Notes: generated by a model from the sequence alone, not told the origin. A stretch of DNA of 37,862 nt from an uncultured Collinsella sp. (GCA_934650095.1 CAKUFT010000015.1:1-37862); one strand, 5' to 3'; positions 7,993-16,711 are shown, numbered from the stretch's first letter. A program made the numbers and translations.

Positions 7993-8030
7993 AGCGGCCC
8001 TGCACCTCACGAGAGATGCAGGGCCGCTTT
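7993..8030. terminator. terminator between kup and the bile salt hydrolase gene
   Basis: AGCGGCCCTGCA pairs with TGCAGGGCCGCT around a 12-nt loop and ends in TTT. It lies between convergent genes and can serve both. Confidence 0.85.
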
Positions 8031-8051
8031 GTATCGCGACGGACTTCTCAC

Positions 8052-9017
8052 CTACGAGCGACGCGGCTCGGGAACCACGAGCCTATCGGGGCTCGCGCCC
8101 TCGGCATCCATCAGGCTCACGTAGCGAATCGACGGATCATCGTACATCGCGTAGTAATAATTGCCCGTGCGCGCGCTAAAGCATCCGGTGTAGATAGTCT
8201 TCTCGAACTTGCCATCGCCCATCCTGGACGCCCCCTCGATCATCACCACGCCCTCGAGTGAACGGAACATGCGGACGACGTTTTCGGTCTCGCTCTCCTT
8301 TTGCGGGTAATTGGCATTGAGGTACGCCGCCTTTACAAAACGGCTCGGCGAATAGCAGTCGCCCGGAATACCGCGCATGCCGGCACCCGCGCCATAGGGC
8401 TTGAGCTCGGCGCCACGCCATGTCGCCGTCTGCGGAAAATCGCTTGTGGCAGTGATAAAGGTGCGCAGGTTTTCCATGTGCCACGGGAAAGTCGGCTGGT
8501 TGGCAAGGGTGTCGACCGGATCGTCGTATACATGCAGGCCGTCAGCCATCATCTCGACCACGATGCTGCGCTGGCTGTCGCCGATAATCCAATGGAGCAG
8601 CGACACGCCCAGCCCCTCTCCGGCAGATTTAGCAACAATCACCGTATCGCGCAGCGCAGCCTCGACCTCGTCGACCGTCGAGAACGTCGCTGCCATCCAC
8701 AGGGGAAACTCATAGGCTGCGATATTGGTCTTGCCGTCGACAGGGTCCTCGGCATACTCGGCATAACCCGGGAAATTGAGACCCGCCACGGCGAGGCCCG
8801 CATCGTTGCCGCAGTCGAAGAACATAGGGTAGTTCTTGTAATCGATGCACATACCGATCACCGCGTGTGCCGCTGTCGCGTCGTCGATAAACGAATACGG
8901 AATGTGAAACCCGCGCGGCATCACGCGAACCTGTTGGCCGTAGTCAAAGCTCCAGTCGAGGTTGCGGCCCAGATACATGTGGCCAGAATTATCGGTAAAT
9001 CGAATGCTCGTGCACAT
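8052..9017 (-). CDS. bsh: bile salt hydrolase / choloylglycine hydrolase
   Basis: Bile salt hydrolases cut the amide bond of glycine- or taurine-conjugated bile acids, a gut adaptation. The 321-residue protein starts Met-Cys-Thr; Cys2 is the N-terminal nucleophile freed by removal of Met1. The other family catalytic positions are present: Arg18 and Asp21 (GRNLDWSF), Asn81 (GLNFPGY), Asn173 (LANQPTF) and Arg226 (SPSRFVKAAY). AGGAGG sits four bases before this ATG, which settles the start; the frame runs 21 codons further upstream but those would bury the nucleophile. There is no signal peptide, as usual for cytoplasmic BSH. Penicillin V acylase is the alternative specificity in this fold; the intact residues alone do not separate them, though the GIPGDCYSPSRF loop is BSH-like. 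Confidence 0.9.
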   Translation of the reverse strand: MCTSIRFTDNSGHMYLGRNLDWSFDYGQQVRVMPRGFHIPYSFIDDATAAHAVIGMCIDYKNYPMFFDCGNDAGLAVAGLNFPGYAEYAEDPVDGKTNIAAYEFPLWMAATFSTVDEVEAALRDTVIVAKSAGEGLGVSLLHWIIGDSQRSIVVEMMADGLHVYDDPVDTLANQPTFPWHMENLRTFITATSDFPQTATWRGAELKPYGAGAGMRGIPGDCYSPSRFVKAAYLNANYPQKESETENVVRMFRSLEGVVMIEGASRMGDGKFEKTIYTGCFSARTGNYYYAMYDDPSIRYVSLMDAEGASPDRLVVPEPRRS

Positions 9018-9080
9018 AGCGCCTCCTAGCTTTACGTTCTTGCTAAGGTCATTGTCACCAAACAAAAAGGCGCTAAACAC

Positions 9081-9117
9081 AAAAGCCCGGACATGACAAC
9101 AATGTCACGCCCGGGAC
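9081..9117 (-). terminator. terminator after the deformylase-like gene
   Basis: Read leftward, CCCGGGCGTGACA pairs with TGTCATGTCCGGG (two mismatched pairs) and is followed by CTTTTGTG. It lies 35 bp after the stop of the leftward gene ending at 9152. Confidence 0.65.
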
Positions 9118-9151
9118 AAAGACCGCAAATCCGGTCCCCAATTAAACCACC

Positions 9152-9571
9152 CTAGACAAGTTTACCTTGGCAGTGATCGATCATATGCTGGATCATTTGT
9201 GCCTCAAAGCCCGCGTAGTCGCGGCGGCACTCCTTCATCTTGCCGTCGACGATCTGGTCAAAGGCAACCTTGCACTTGATATAGCGCGTGGACTTGGTGA
9301 TCTCCTCGTGCGTCAGGCAGCTCTCCTCCATCTTGCTGGCGCCCAGGCCAAACACCAGACGGGGGTTGTAGAGCACGTGGGGCTCGCCGGCATCGTCCAG
9401 GTAGACGCAGACCTTCTTGGTAACGCCAATCTGGTTAGCGGCAAGGCAGCCGGCATCGTCGAGCGACTTGATGGTATCGATCAGGTCCTGTGCGACCGAC
9501 TCGTCCTCGACAGTCGCAACCTCGCAACGCTGGGACAGGATAGCCTCGTCGTGGCAAAGCTCTTTAATCAT
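9152..9571 (-). CDS. peptide deformylase-like protein lacking the catalytic Glu
   Basis: This 139-residue protein follows the deformylase layout: CLAANQIG (first motif, Gln kept), then ESCLT in place of EGCLS, then HMIDH in place of HExDH near the C-terminus. The metal-binding Cys and both His remain, but the Glu that acts as general acid-base is Met, so normal deformylase activity is unlikely. It is about the same size as the def product at 1454 and may have arisen by duplication. It could bind formyl peptides or nascent chains, or have another hydrolytic role; none is shown. The start ATG at 9571 follows GGAGG with a 5-nt gap; an ATG four codons upstream overlaps that site. Confidence 0.8.
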   Translation of the reverse strand: MIKELCHDEAILSQRCEVATVEDESVAQDLIDTIKSLDDAGCLAANQIGVTKKVCVYLDDAGEPHVLYNPRLVFGLGASKMEESCLTHEEITKSTRYIKCKVAFDQIVDGKMKECRRDYAGFEAQMIQHMIDHCQGKLV

Positions 9572-9764
9572 ACGTTCCTCCATAGGGGTCGTTGTAACCG
9601 CTTAAGTATACGGTACCCACACATTTTCATGCGAAAAATACCGTCCGTCTGCTACAAAGCGCCGAACATCAACATGCGAGGAACAACAGCGTCGTAAAGG
9701 GGCTATAGTAGGTGAGTTCGTGTCAATCGGCCTAAACTCGGGGCCGAACAAGGAAAGGGTATGC

Positions 9765-11075
9765 ATGGACGAACTATTTCACGTCAGCGAGCGCAAGTCC
9801 ACAATCGGGACCGAACTCCGCGCTGGACTGACAACGTTCCTGGCGATGGCCTACATCATCGCCGTCAACCCCGCGGTGCTCTCGGGCGCCGGCATCGATG
9901 CAGGAGCGCTCGCTTGCGCCACCTGCCTGGGCGCTGGCATCATGACCATCTGCATGGGCATCTTCGCCAACCGCCCGCTCGCCTGCGCGTCGGGCTTAGG
10001 CGTCAACGCGATGATCGCTGGAATCACCACCACCGTCTGCGGCGGTGACTGGCACGTGGCCATGAGCGTCATCTTCCTTGAGGGCGTCGTCATCTTGCTG
10101 CTCGTGCTTTGTGGCCTGCGCGAGGCCATCATGGACGCCATCCCGGTTGTCCTGCGTCACGCCATCTCGGTGGGTCTGGGCCTGTTCATCGCCATGATTG
10201 GCCTGTGCGATGCCGGCATTATCACCGCCGGCGCCGGTACACTCGTCGGTCTGGGCGACATCACCTCCCCCACATTCATCGTCGGCATCATCTCCATCCT
10301 GGTGACAGTCGCCCTCGCCTGCCGCAACGTCCCCGGCTCGCTGCTCATCGGCATCGTCGTCGCCGTCATCGCCGGTATCCCCCTAGGTGTGACCCAGGCT
10401 CCGACCGGTATCATCGCCCCGCTCGACTTCTCGAGCATCGGTGGCCCCATCGCCGACGCCGGCGGCGTGCCCGCCATCGTCAAGGTCCTTACCGACCCCG
10501 CGCTCCTCGTCATCTCGTTCTCGCTGCTCATGAGTGACTTCTTCGACACCATGGGCACCGCGATGGCCGTGGCCAAGCAGGGCGAGTTCCTCACCGACGA
10601 CGGCAACGTCGAGAATATCAAGGAGATCCTGATCGTCGACTCCGCCGCCGCTGCTGTGGGCGGTTTCATGGGCGTCTCCTCCATCACCACCTTCGTCGAG
10701 TCCACTTCCGGCGCCGCCGACGGTGGCCGCACGGGCCTCACCTCCGTCACCACCGGCGTGCTGTTCATCCTCGCCGCCTTCTTCTCCCCCGTCGTCTCCA
10801 TCGTTTCCAGCGCCGCCACCTGCGGTGCCCTGGTCTACGTCGGCTACCTCATGATGAGCGAGGCCTCCGAGATCGACTGGTCCGATGTCTCGCAGGGCTT
10901 CCCGGCGTTCATGATCGTCGCCGGCGTGCCCTTCACCTACTCCATCTCCGCCGGCATCGGCCTGGGCTTTATCGCCTACGTGGTCGTCGCGCTCTTTAAG
11001 GGCGAGGCCTCGAAGATCAAGCCGCTCATGTGGATTGCAGCCCTCGCCTTCCTCGTCTACTTCTTTGTGGCGTAA
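9765..11075 (+). CDS. NCS2-family purine permease (AzgA/PbuG type)
   Basis: Proteins of this branch import guanine, hypoxanthine or adenine by proton symport. The 436-residue protein has twelve or more hydrophobic segments and the branch's hallmark stretches: the VNAMIAG region near residue 82, SDFFDTMGT near residue 262, and FVESTSGAADGGRTGLT near residue 312. The start ATG at 9765 follows GGAAAGGG; the open frame extends 15 codons upstream without a better site. A -10-like TATAGT lies about 60 bp upstream. A strong terminator follows, so it is a single-gene unit. Which purine it carries cannot be told. Confidence 0.9.
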   Translation: MDELFHVSERKSTIGTELRAGLTTFLAMAYIIAVNPAVLSGAGIDAGALACATCLGAGIMTICMGIFANRPLACASGLGVNAMIAGITTTVCGGDWHVAMSVIFLEGVVILLLVLCGLREAIMDAIPVVLRHAISVGLGLFIAMIGLCDAGIITAGAGTLVGLGDITSPTFIVGIISILVTVALACRNVPGSLLIGIVVAVIAGIPLGVTQAPTGIIAPLDFSSIGGPIADAGGVPAIVKVLTDPALLVISFSLLMSDFFDTMGTAMAVAKQGEFLTDDGNVENIKEILIVDSAAAAVGGFMGVSSITTFVESTSGAADGGRTGLTSVTTGVLFILAAFFSPVVSIVSSAATCGALVYVGYLMMSEASEIDWSDVSQGFPAFMIVAGVPFTYSISAGIGLGFIAYVVVALFKGEASKIKPLMWIAALAFLVYFFVA

Positions 11076-11101
11076 CGGCAAAGCTGTCAAAGCAGAGCGC
11101 C

Positions 11102-11142
11102 AAAGCGCGGAGTCGCAGCAAGCGGCTCCGCGCTTTTCTTTT
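11102..11142 (+). terminator. terminator after the purine permease gene
   Basis: AAAGCGCGGAG pairs with CTCCGCGCTTT and runs into TTCTTTT, beginning 27 bp after the stop codon. Confidence 0.9.
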
Positions 11143-11282
11143 AAAGCCAGGCAACGCATAGGCGCACGATGGATTGCTTCCCGAGTTTTGGACATTTTGC
11201 CCTCCAAACGGCACTACCGCCAGCTATATCCTGCAGATACGCTGGATGTAGTCGCATAGGCCCTATGAGAACGGGAGCAACC

Positions 11283-13067
11283 GTGGCAGCCTTGTTCACG
11301 ACCCCCAAACGCAATGACACTACCGCCGGAACCCATGTTGCCGAACCCGACGTTCGCCGTCGCATAGGACTCGCGCACGGCAGCTGGCGCCGCGTGACGC
11401 GCCGCATCGTCGTGGGAGCCGTATGCGCGCTCACGGTAAGCTCGCTGCTCATGCCGAGCGTCTCGCTCGCAGCGGAATGGGTCAAGGTCGGCGGCAACAA
11501 GTACAACACCGCGGCGAGCGACGAAGCCGGTACCTGGTCGTGGGACGGCGCCGACGACTTGAAGCTCAACAACTATAACGGCGGCGAGATCCAGGCCGCA
11601 GGCAAGCTCAACGTGAATTACTCGGGAACCAACATCGTCACTGCCGAATGGATCGAAAGCATCAACGTTTCTCATGGCACTAACGAGAATGCCGAGCTCA
11701 ATATCCAAGGCGACGAGGGCGGCACGCTCAGTGTGACATCTACTGAGGACGCTATCCTCTCCACGGGTAATATCAGCATCGACGGAGCCGGATCCGTCAA
11801 CGCCACGAGCACTGGGTTTGATGCCATCAATGCCGGGGGTGATCTCGCTATCAAAGGTTCGGGCAACGTCAACGCCACGGGCGCATCGGATGGCATCAGG
11901 GCAAACGGCAATATCACGATTGACGACAGCGGAGCCGTCACCGCCAGGGCTACCAAGGACAAGGGTATTGGAACCGACAAGAACCTCACCATCAAGGGTG
12001 GCGGGACGGTCGAGGCAAGCTCAGCCGATGGTGAGGCCCTTTGGAGCGGCGGCAATATCAACATCTCGGACGGCAGCCAGGTCAAGGCAAGCTCCGAGAA
12101 AGACGCTGCCGTCGAGGCCAAGGGCAGCCTCGCAGCCACAAACGCCTCCCTCAACGTAAACGGTGTTGAATATGGCGTCTATGCCCACAAGGGCATCACC
12201 CTCGATCATGCAAACGTGACGGTCCGTGCAAGTAAAGGCAGATACGGTGGCGCCAACGCCCTCTTCACCTACCAGGACGACATCGTCGTCAAGAACGGCT
12301 CCACCGTGGACGCGTTTGCGGAAGGCGAGGTTTCGGCTGCATTCTCCATCAGAAACGATCGACCCAACGAGAAGGGCGGCCACATCTACATCAGCGACTC
12401 CGTTGTCAAGGCCATAGCCCGCTATGTCGAGAACGGCGACGGCCCCATCCCCTACAGCGAAAACCAAGATGGCGAGACGAGGCGCGAACCCCAAGGCGAG
12501 AACATCGGCATCATCGCCCAGACCAGCGAGGGCGTCACACCCGCAGTCATCTCGATCATCCGCAGCAAGGTAACGGCCAAAGGAGATACAGCGGCAATCT
12601 TTGCCCGTGCCATGAGCGCTGACGGCAAGACAATCGGCACCATCAAGATTGAGAACGCCGCCATCCAGACGCCCGAAGGCGGCAAGGTCATTGACTATCG
12701 CAAGCTCCGTGACGGCATCTACGAAGCAGGCCAAGCCATCGGCACGGGCGACGCCACGGTCGACTCCCTCTATATCAAAGCAGTCGCCAAAAGCACGACC
12801 ACCGCACCTCCCGAGGTAGCCAAGCCGGAAGACCCCAAGCCCGACGAGACCAAGCCCGCAGAAAGCAAGCCCGCGGAGTCCAAGCAGAACCCCAAGCCTG
12901 AGGGCTCAAAGCCGACCAAGGCCGTTGCGGCTTTAACCACGAAAGCCAAGACTACCGGCGTGCTCGCGGCAACCGGCGACACCTCGGGTGCGGCCATCGT
13001 GGCAACCGTCCTTGCGGGAACAGCCGCTATCGCCGCAGGCACCATGGTGAGCCGCAAGCGCTCATAG
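11283..13067 (+). CDS. secreted, wall-anchored beta-helix protein (carbohydrate-binding type)
   Basis: The protein is about 594 residues from a GTG preceded by GGGAG at 5 nt. An unusually long basic N-terminus (about 40 residues) precedes a hydrophobic signal segment (RRIVVGAVCALTV) and a probable cleavage site after SLAA. Residues about 110-520 contain repeated short units of the type GNITIDDSGAVTARA with Gly/Asn turns, which suggest a right-handed parallel beta-helix. They resemble the Cthe_2159-type polysaccharide-binding family (recalled, not searched). A Lys/Pro/Glu-rich stretch follows, then LAATGD, a hydrophobic helix and SRKRS: an LPXTG-like sorting signal with Pro replaced by Ala. 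So it is likely displayed on the cell wall by sortase and may bind glycans or host surfaces. No catalytic motif is seen. An in-frame ATG at 11265 is a weaker alternative start. Confidence 0.8.
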   Translation: MAALFTTPKRNDTTAGTHVAEPDVRRRIGLAHGSWRRVTRRIVVGAVCALTVSSLLMPSVSLAAEWVKVGGNKYNTAASDEAGTWSWDGADDLKLNNYNGGEIQAAGKLNVNYSGTNIVTAEWIESINVSHGTNENAELNIQGDEGGTLSVTSTEDAILSTGNISIDGAGSVNATSTGFDAINAGGDLAIKGSGNVNATGASDGIRANGNITIDDSGAVTARATKDKGIGTDKNLTIKGGGTVEASSADGEALWSGGNINISDGSQVKASSEKDAAVEAKGSLAATNASLNVNGVEYGVYAHKGITLDHANVTVRASKGRYGGANALFTYQDDIVVKNGSTVDAFAEGEVSAAFSIRNDRPNEKGGHIYISDSVVKAIARYVENGDGPIPYSENQDGETRREPQGENIGIIAQTSEGVTPAVISIIRSKVTAKGDTAAIFARAMSADGKTIGTIKIENAAIQTPEGGKVIDYRKLRDGIYEAGQAIGTGDATVDSLYIKAVAKSTTTAPPEVAKPEDPKPDETKPAESKPAESKQNPKPEGSKPTKAVAALTTKAKTTGVLAATGDTSGAAIVATVLAGTAAIAAGTMVSRKRS

Positions 13068-13131
13068 ACAGCTTTGACCTTTAACGCACGGGACGGCACC
13101 CACAGAAGTGCTAGCCTGCACACCGTTTAGC

Positions 13132-13170
13132 AACGCCACCGCCAAGCTCCCCTCCGGCGGTGGCGTTTTT
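13132..13170 (+). terminator. terminator after the wall-protein gene
   Basis: AACGCCACCGCC pairs with GGCGGTGGCGTT and ends in a T-run (TTTTT). It lies 65 bp after the stop codon. Confidence 0.9.
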
Positions 13171-13279
13171 CATTTGCGCCCGCGCGGCGCACGCGAATGT
13201 TCTTGATGCTGTCCAACCGGCATACGCTGGCGTGCGACAATTGAGGCTGCCGATATCACAACGCCGAGAGAAGCCCGTC

Positions 13280-13945
13280 ATGGAAGCGCATCAAAAGCAG
13301 ATAACCGTTCATGCACAGCATGCCGAAAGCGCACCAGTCATCTATCTTCCCGTGGTCATGGGCGACGGCACGGAGGTTTATGAACGCTGCCGAGAGCTCA
13401 ACTGCCCGCCCTTCACGCTTGTCGGCATTGGCAGCCTCAACTGGAATCGCGAGCTGAGCCCCTGGGGATGCGACGGAACCATGCGCGATGCCGAGCCCTT
13501 TGGCGGTCAGGCATCCGGATTTCTCGATGAGCTGCTGAATCAGATAATCCCCCAGGTCGAGTCGTCGCTTCCTCAGCCGCCCACCTGGCGCGGCATTGCC
13601 GGTTACTCGCTCGCGGGCCTCTTCGCACTCTGGTCCCTCTGGCAAACCGACGCCTTTGACCGCGCCGCGAGCGCATCGGGGTCGCTATGGTTTCCCGACT
13701 TTGTCGACCGTGCCAGCACGGCCCCTTTTGCCGGCAGCCCCCAAGCTATCTATCTGTCGCTCGGTAAAAAGGAAACCAAGACGCCCAACCGTATGATGCG
13801 TCACGTGCTCGACGACACGCGCGCGATGGAAGAGTTGCTCATCAATCGCGGCATTCCAACAACACTGGAACTCAACCCCGGCAATCATTTTGCGCAAACC
13901 GATTCGCGCATGGCCCGCGGCATCCACTGGATACTGACGCATTAA
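13280..13945 (+). CDS. alpha/beta-hydrolase-fold esterase-like protein
   Basis: The 221-residue protein has the nucleophile elbow GYSLAG with Ser110, preceded by a strand, and a late His in NPGNHF (near residue 204), matching a small serine esterase of the IroE/Fes-like group. The acidic member of a triad is not obvious, and some family members use a Ser-His dyad. There is no signal peptide, so it acts in the cytoplasm. The start ATG at 13280 is preceded by GAGAGAAG; the frame extends 40 codons upstream into the previous terminator, which rules the longer start out. The substrate is unknown. Confidence 0.75.
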   Translation: MEAHQKQITVHAQHAESAPVIYLPVVMGDGTEVYERCRELNCPPFTLVGIGSLNWNRELSPWGCDGTMRDAEPFGGQASGFLDELLNQIIPQVESSLPQPPTWRGIAGYSLAGLFALWSLWQTDAFDRAASASGSLWFPDFVDRASTAPFAGSPQAIYLSLGKKETKTPNRMMRHVLDDTRAMEELLINRGIPTTLELNPGNHFAQTDSRMARGIHWILTH

Positions 13946-13980
13946 AAATGGCGCCCACGTGTACGCATGGGCGCCATTTT
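13945..13980. terminator. bidirectional terminator, esterase / uraA
   Basis: AAAATGGCGCCCA pairs exactly with TGGGCGCCATTTT around a 10-nt loop between two convergent genes. Confidence 0.92.
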
Positions 13981-14002
13981 CTGATGTAGCTGGACGCAGC
14001 TG

Positions 14003-15337
14003 TTACTCAGCAGCTTCCTCGAGCTCAGAAACATCGAACTCAAAATCGTTACCGGGCAGAATGGCATTGAGCACAATACCCACCAGTGAGCCCACGGCAA
14101 GGCCCGAAAGCGAGATCGTCACGCCGCCCAGCTCCAACACGATGGCGCCAGCAGTGCTGTAGGCAATGCCGAGCGAAAGCACAAGCACCAGCGCGGCCAC
14201 CAGCACGTTGCGATTGTTCTGGAAATCGACCTGGTTCTCGATGAGGTTGCGAACACCCACGGCACTAATCATGCCGTAGAGCACGAGCGACACGCCGCCG
14301 ATGACGCACGCCGGCATGGCGGCGATGACTGCAGCGAACTTGGGGCAGAACGAAAGCACGATGGCGCAGCACGCGGCAATGCGGATCACGCGCGGGTCGA
14401 ACACGCGCGTCAGGGCGAGCACGCCAGTGTTCTCGCCATACGTGGTGTTGGCCGGAGCACCAAAGAGCGAGGCCAGGATCGTGGCAAGGCCGTCGCCAAG
14501 CAGCGTGCGATGCAGGCCAGGATCGGCGATGTAGTTATGCTCGCAAGTGGAGCCGATAGCCGAGATATCACCGATATGCTCGATCATGGTCGCAAATGCC
14601 AGTGGCATAATGGTGATGATGGCCGTCGTGGCAAGACCGCTATCGAACTGCGGCCCAAAGAGTGCAAACACGGTGTTGTCCCACACGATGGGCAGACCGA
14701 CCCACGGAGCGGCGGCAACGCCCGAGAAATCAACCTCGCCGCGCGCAGTCGCAACGGCATAGCTCACCACAACGCCCAGCAAAATCGGCACGATCTTGAC
14801 CATGCCACGGCCCCAGATGTTGCAGATGACGATAACGGCAACGGCAATGACAGCCACAAGCCAGTTGGTCTGACAGTTAGCAATAGCGGAACTTGCCAGG
14901 ATCAAGCCGATGGAAATGACGATGGGGCCCGTCACTACCGGCGGAAAGAAGCGCATGACGCGCTTGGCACCAAATGCGCGGAACAGCGCCGCCAGCACCG
15001 GATAGAGCAGGCCGGCGCAGGCAACACCCAAGCAGGCGTAAGGTAAAAGCTCCGTCTCACCGTTGGGTGCAATCGCGGCATAGCCCGCGATGAAGGCAAA
15101 CGACGAGCCCAGGAAGGCCGGCACCTTACCGCGCGATAGAAAATGAAACAGTAGCGTGCCGATGCCGGCGAACAGAAGCGTCGCCGAAACGGAAAGGCCG
15201 GTGAGCACGGGCACAAGCACCGTGGCGCCAAACATCGCAAACATGTGCTGCAAGCCCAACACAAACATGCGCGGGCGGCCGAGCGATGACGCATCGTAGA
15301 TGGCATCGGTGACGGCGGGCGTCGAAGACTGGGACAT
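14003..15337 (-). CDS. uraA: uracil permease, NCS2 family
   Basis: UraA imports uracil with a proton. The 444-residue protein carries LGLQHMFAMFGATVLVP near the N-terminus (the QH motif), MIEHIGD in the eighth membrane segment and YGENTGVLALTR in the tenth. These hold the two Glu residues that bind uracil and proton in E. coli UraA. It has 12-14 hydrophobic segments. The ATG at 15337 follows AAAGGA with a 5-nt gap; the frame runs 80 codons upstream with no protein-like content. Two overlapping hairpins lie in the leader (15350-15389) and could control translation in response to pyrimidines. Confidence 0.9.
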   Translation of the reverse strand: MSQSSTPAVTDAIYDASSLGRPRMFVLGLQHMFAMFGATVLVPVLTGLSVSATLLFAGIGTLLFHFLSRGKVPAFLGSSFAFIAGYAAIAPNGETELLPYACLGVACAGLLYPVLAALFRAFGAKRVMRFFPPVVTGPIVISIGLILASSAIANCQTNWLVAVIAVAVIVICNIWGRGMVKIVPILLGVVVSYAVATARGEVDFSGVAAAPWVGLPIVWDNTVFALFGPQFDSGLATTAIITIMPLAFATMIEHIGDISAIGSTCEHNYIADPGLHRTLLGDGLATILASLFGAPANTTYGENTGVLALTRVFDPRVIRIAACCAIVLSFCPKFAAVIAAMPACVIGGVSLVLYGMISAVGVRNLIENQVDFQNNRNVLVAALVLVLSLGIAYSTAGAIVLELGGVTISLSGLAVGSLVGIVLNAILPGNDFEFDVSELEEAAE

Positions 15338-15349
15338 GGAAGTCCTTTC

Positions 15350-15389
15350 GAATGGAAGGGCATTCGGGCATAGCGAATTACCTGCCCGA
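15350..15389 (-). promoter_or_regulatory. overlapping hairpins in the uraA leader
   Basis: On the minus strand TCGGGCA (15383-15389) pairs with TGCCCGA (15364-15370). CGAATG (15362-15367) pairs with CATTCG (15350-15355), which lies just before the ribosome binding site. The two hairpins share bases, so only one can form at a time. This layout resembles a switch between two mRNA states. No protein or ligand is identified. Confidence 0.45.
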
Positions 15390-15459
15390 GCGATACGATC
15401 CGAACCATTGTACGTGATACGCCACGTCTCGCACGCGCCGCCACCTGCAAACGCTAGCG

Positions 15460-16593
15460 CTATTTCCAAACGCGCTCGGCAATGCGCTTGACCAGCGCGA
15501 TCTTTGCCCACTGCTCGTCCTCGGTCAGCTTGTTGCCAATCTCGCAGCTCGCAAAGCCGCACTGGGGCGACAGGCACAGATTCTCGAGCGGCACATACTT
15601 CGCGGCTTCGTTGATACGCTCGACGATAACCTCCTCATCCTCGAGCTCGGCCGCCTTGGTGGTCACAAGGCCCAGCACGACCTTCTTACCGGGGGCAACA
15701 TACTTGAGCGGCTCAAAACCGCCGGCGCGCGGCGTATCGAACTCCAGATAGAACGCGTCGACGTCCTCGTTGGCGAACAAGTACGGCGCGATGGGGTCAT
15801 AGCCACCCTCGAAGGCGTAGGTAGAGTGATAGTTGCCGCGGCACACATGCGTGTTGATGACCAGGTCATCGGGCTTACCCTCGATAGCGGCGTTGTTGAG
15901 CGCCACGCCCAGCTCGCTCACTTTCTGCAGGTCGACCGGGCTCATGCCGGTCTTGGCGACAAAGTCGGTATCGCAGTAGATGCCCCAGGTGCAGTCATCA
16001 AACTGAATATTTCGGCAGCCCGCGGCGTACAGGTCGGCAATCACCGTGCGATAAGCGACGGCAATGGCGTCGGCAAGCTCCTCATCGGTCTTATAGACGG
16101 TGCGCAGGCCCTCCAGCTGACCATCGCAACGATCGAGCGTGACCTCGGAGAAGGTCTGGATCGGCGCCGGGATGGTCTGACGCGCGACCTGACCCTCGCC
16201 CTCGAGCGCCTTGACGAACTTAAAGTGTGCAACGAACGGATGGTTCTCGCCGCTGATGGGACCGGTCACCACAGCGGTATCGGCCGTAGTCTCCTCGTCG
16301 TGGAACATATAGCCGGTGCGCGAGGTGCGGCGCTCGATGCCGTTGAGACCCCACATAAAGTCGAGGTGCCAGTAGCTGCGGCGGAATTCGCCGTCCGTGA
16401 TCACCTGCAGGCCGGCAGCCTTCTGCTTGGCCACCAAGTCGCGAATGGCCTCGTCCTCGACGGCCTTAAGGCCGGCGTCGTCGAGCGTACCTGCGGCATG
16501 GGCGGCACGGGCGTCCTTTACGGTCTGCGGGCGCAGAAAGCTGCCGACAATATCGGCGCGAAACGGCGCGTTCAGTGTGGTCGAAGTGCTCAT
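15460..16593 (-). CDS. MetE-like cobalamin-independent methyltransferase (YxjG/YxjH type)
   Basis: The 377-residue protein corresponds to the catalytic C-terminal barrel of MetE without the N-terminal half, as in B. subtilis YxjG/YxjH. The zinc ligands are recognisable: His and Cys in NTHVCRGN, Glu in FYLEFDT, and Cys in SPQCGF. Such proteins transfer a methyl group to homocysteine or a related thiol to make methionine; the methyl donor for this short form is uncertain. The ATG at 16593 follows GGGAG. A LysR gene lies just upstream on the same strand, separated by an AT-rich 150-bp gap with an inverted repeat, and may regulate it. Confidence 0.85.
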   Translation of the reverse strand: MSTSTTLNAPFRADIVGSFLRPQTVKDARAAHAAGTLDDAGLKAVEDEAIRDLVAKQKAAGLQVITDGEFRRSYWHLDFMWGLNGIERRTSRTGYMFHDEETTADTAVVTGPISGENHPFVAHFKFVKALEGEGQVARQTIPAPIQTFSEVTLDRCDGQLEGLRTVYKTDEELADAIAVAYRTVIADLYAAGCRNIQFDDCTWGIYCDTDFVAKTGMSPVDLQKVSELGVALNNAAIEGKPDDLVINTHVCRGNYHSTYAFEGGYDPIAPYLFANEDVDAFYLEFDTPRAGGFEPLKYVAPGKKVVLGLVTTKAAELEDEEVIVERINEAAKYVPLENLCLSPQCGFASCEIGNKLTEDEQWAKIALVKRIAERVWK

Positions 16594-16675
16594 AAGGTAT
16601 CTCCCTTTGTCTTGGTTGCTTTATCCAGACAGAGTATGAGCGTCCGCATCGCTATCGTAAAATATGCTTTTATAA

Positions 16676-16711
16676 CTGTTTGATATAGGAATTATTTATA
16701 TTTACAAACAG
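16676..16711. promoter_or_regulatory. AT-rich inverted repeat upstream of the MetE-like gene
   Basis: CTGTTTG (16676-16682) and CAAACAG (16705-16711) form an exact inverted repeat around an AT-rich core. It lies between the LysR gene and the MetE-like gene. It could be a regulator site; the identity is inferred from position only. Confidence 0.35.

Noticed and set aside
6317..8005. 562-codon minus-strand open frame under kup
   Set aside because: It is a shadow of the kup codons with His/Val/Gly-rich composition and no family motif.
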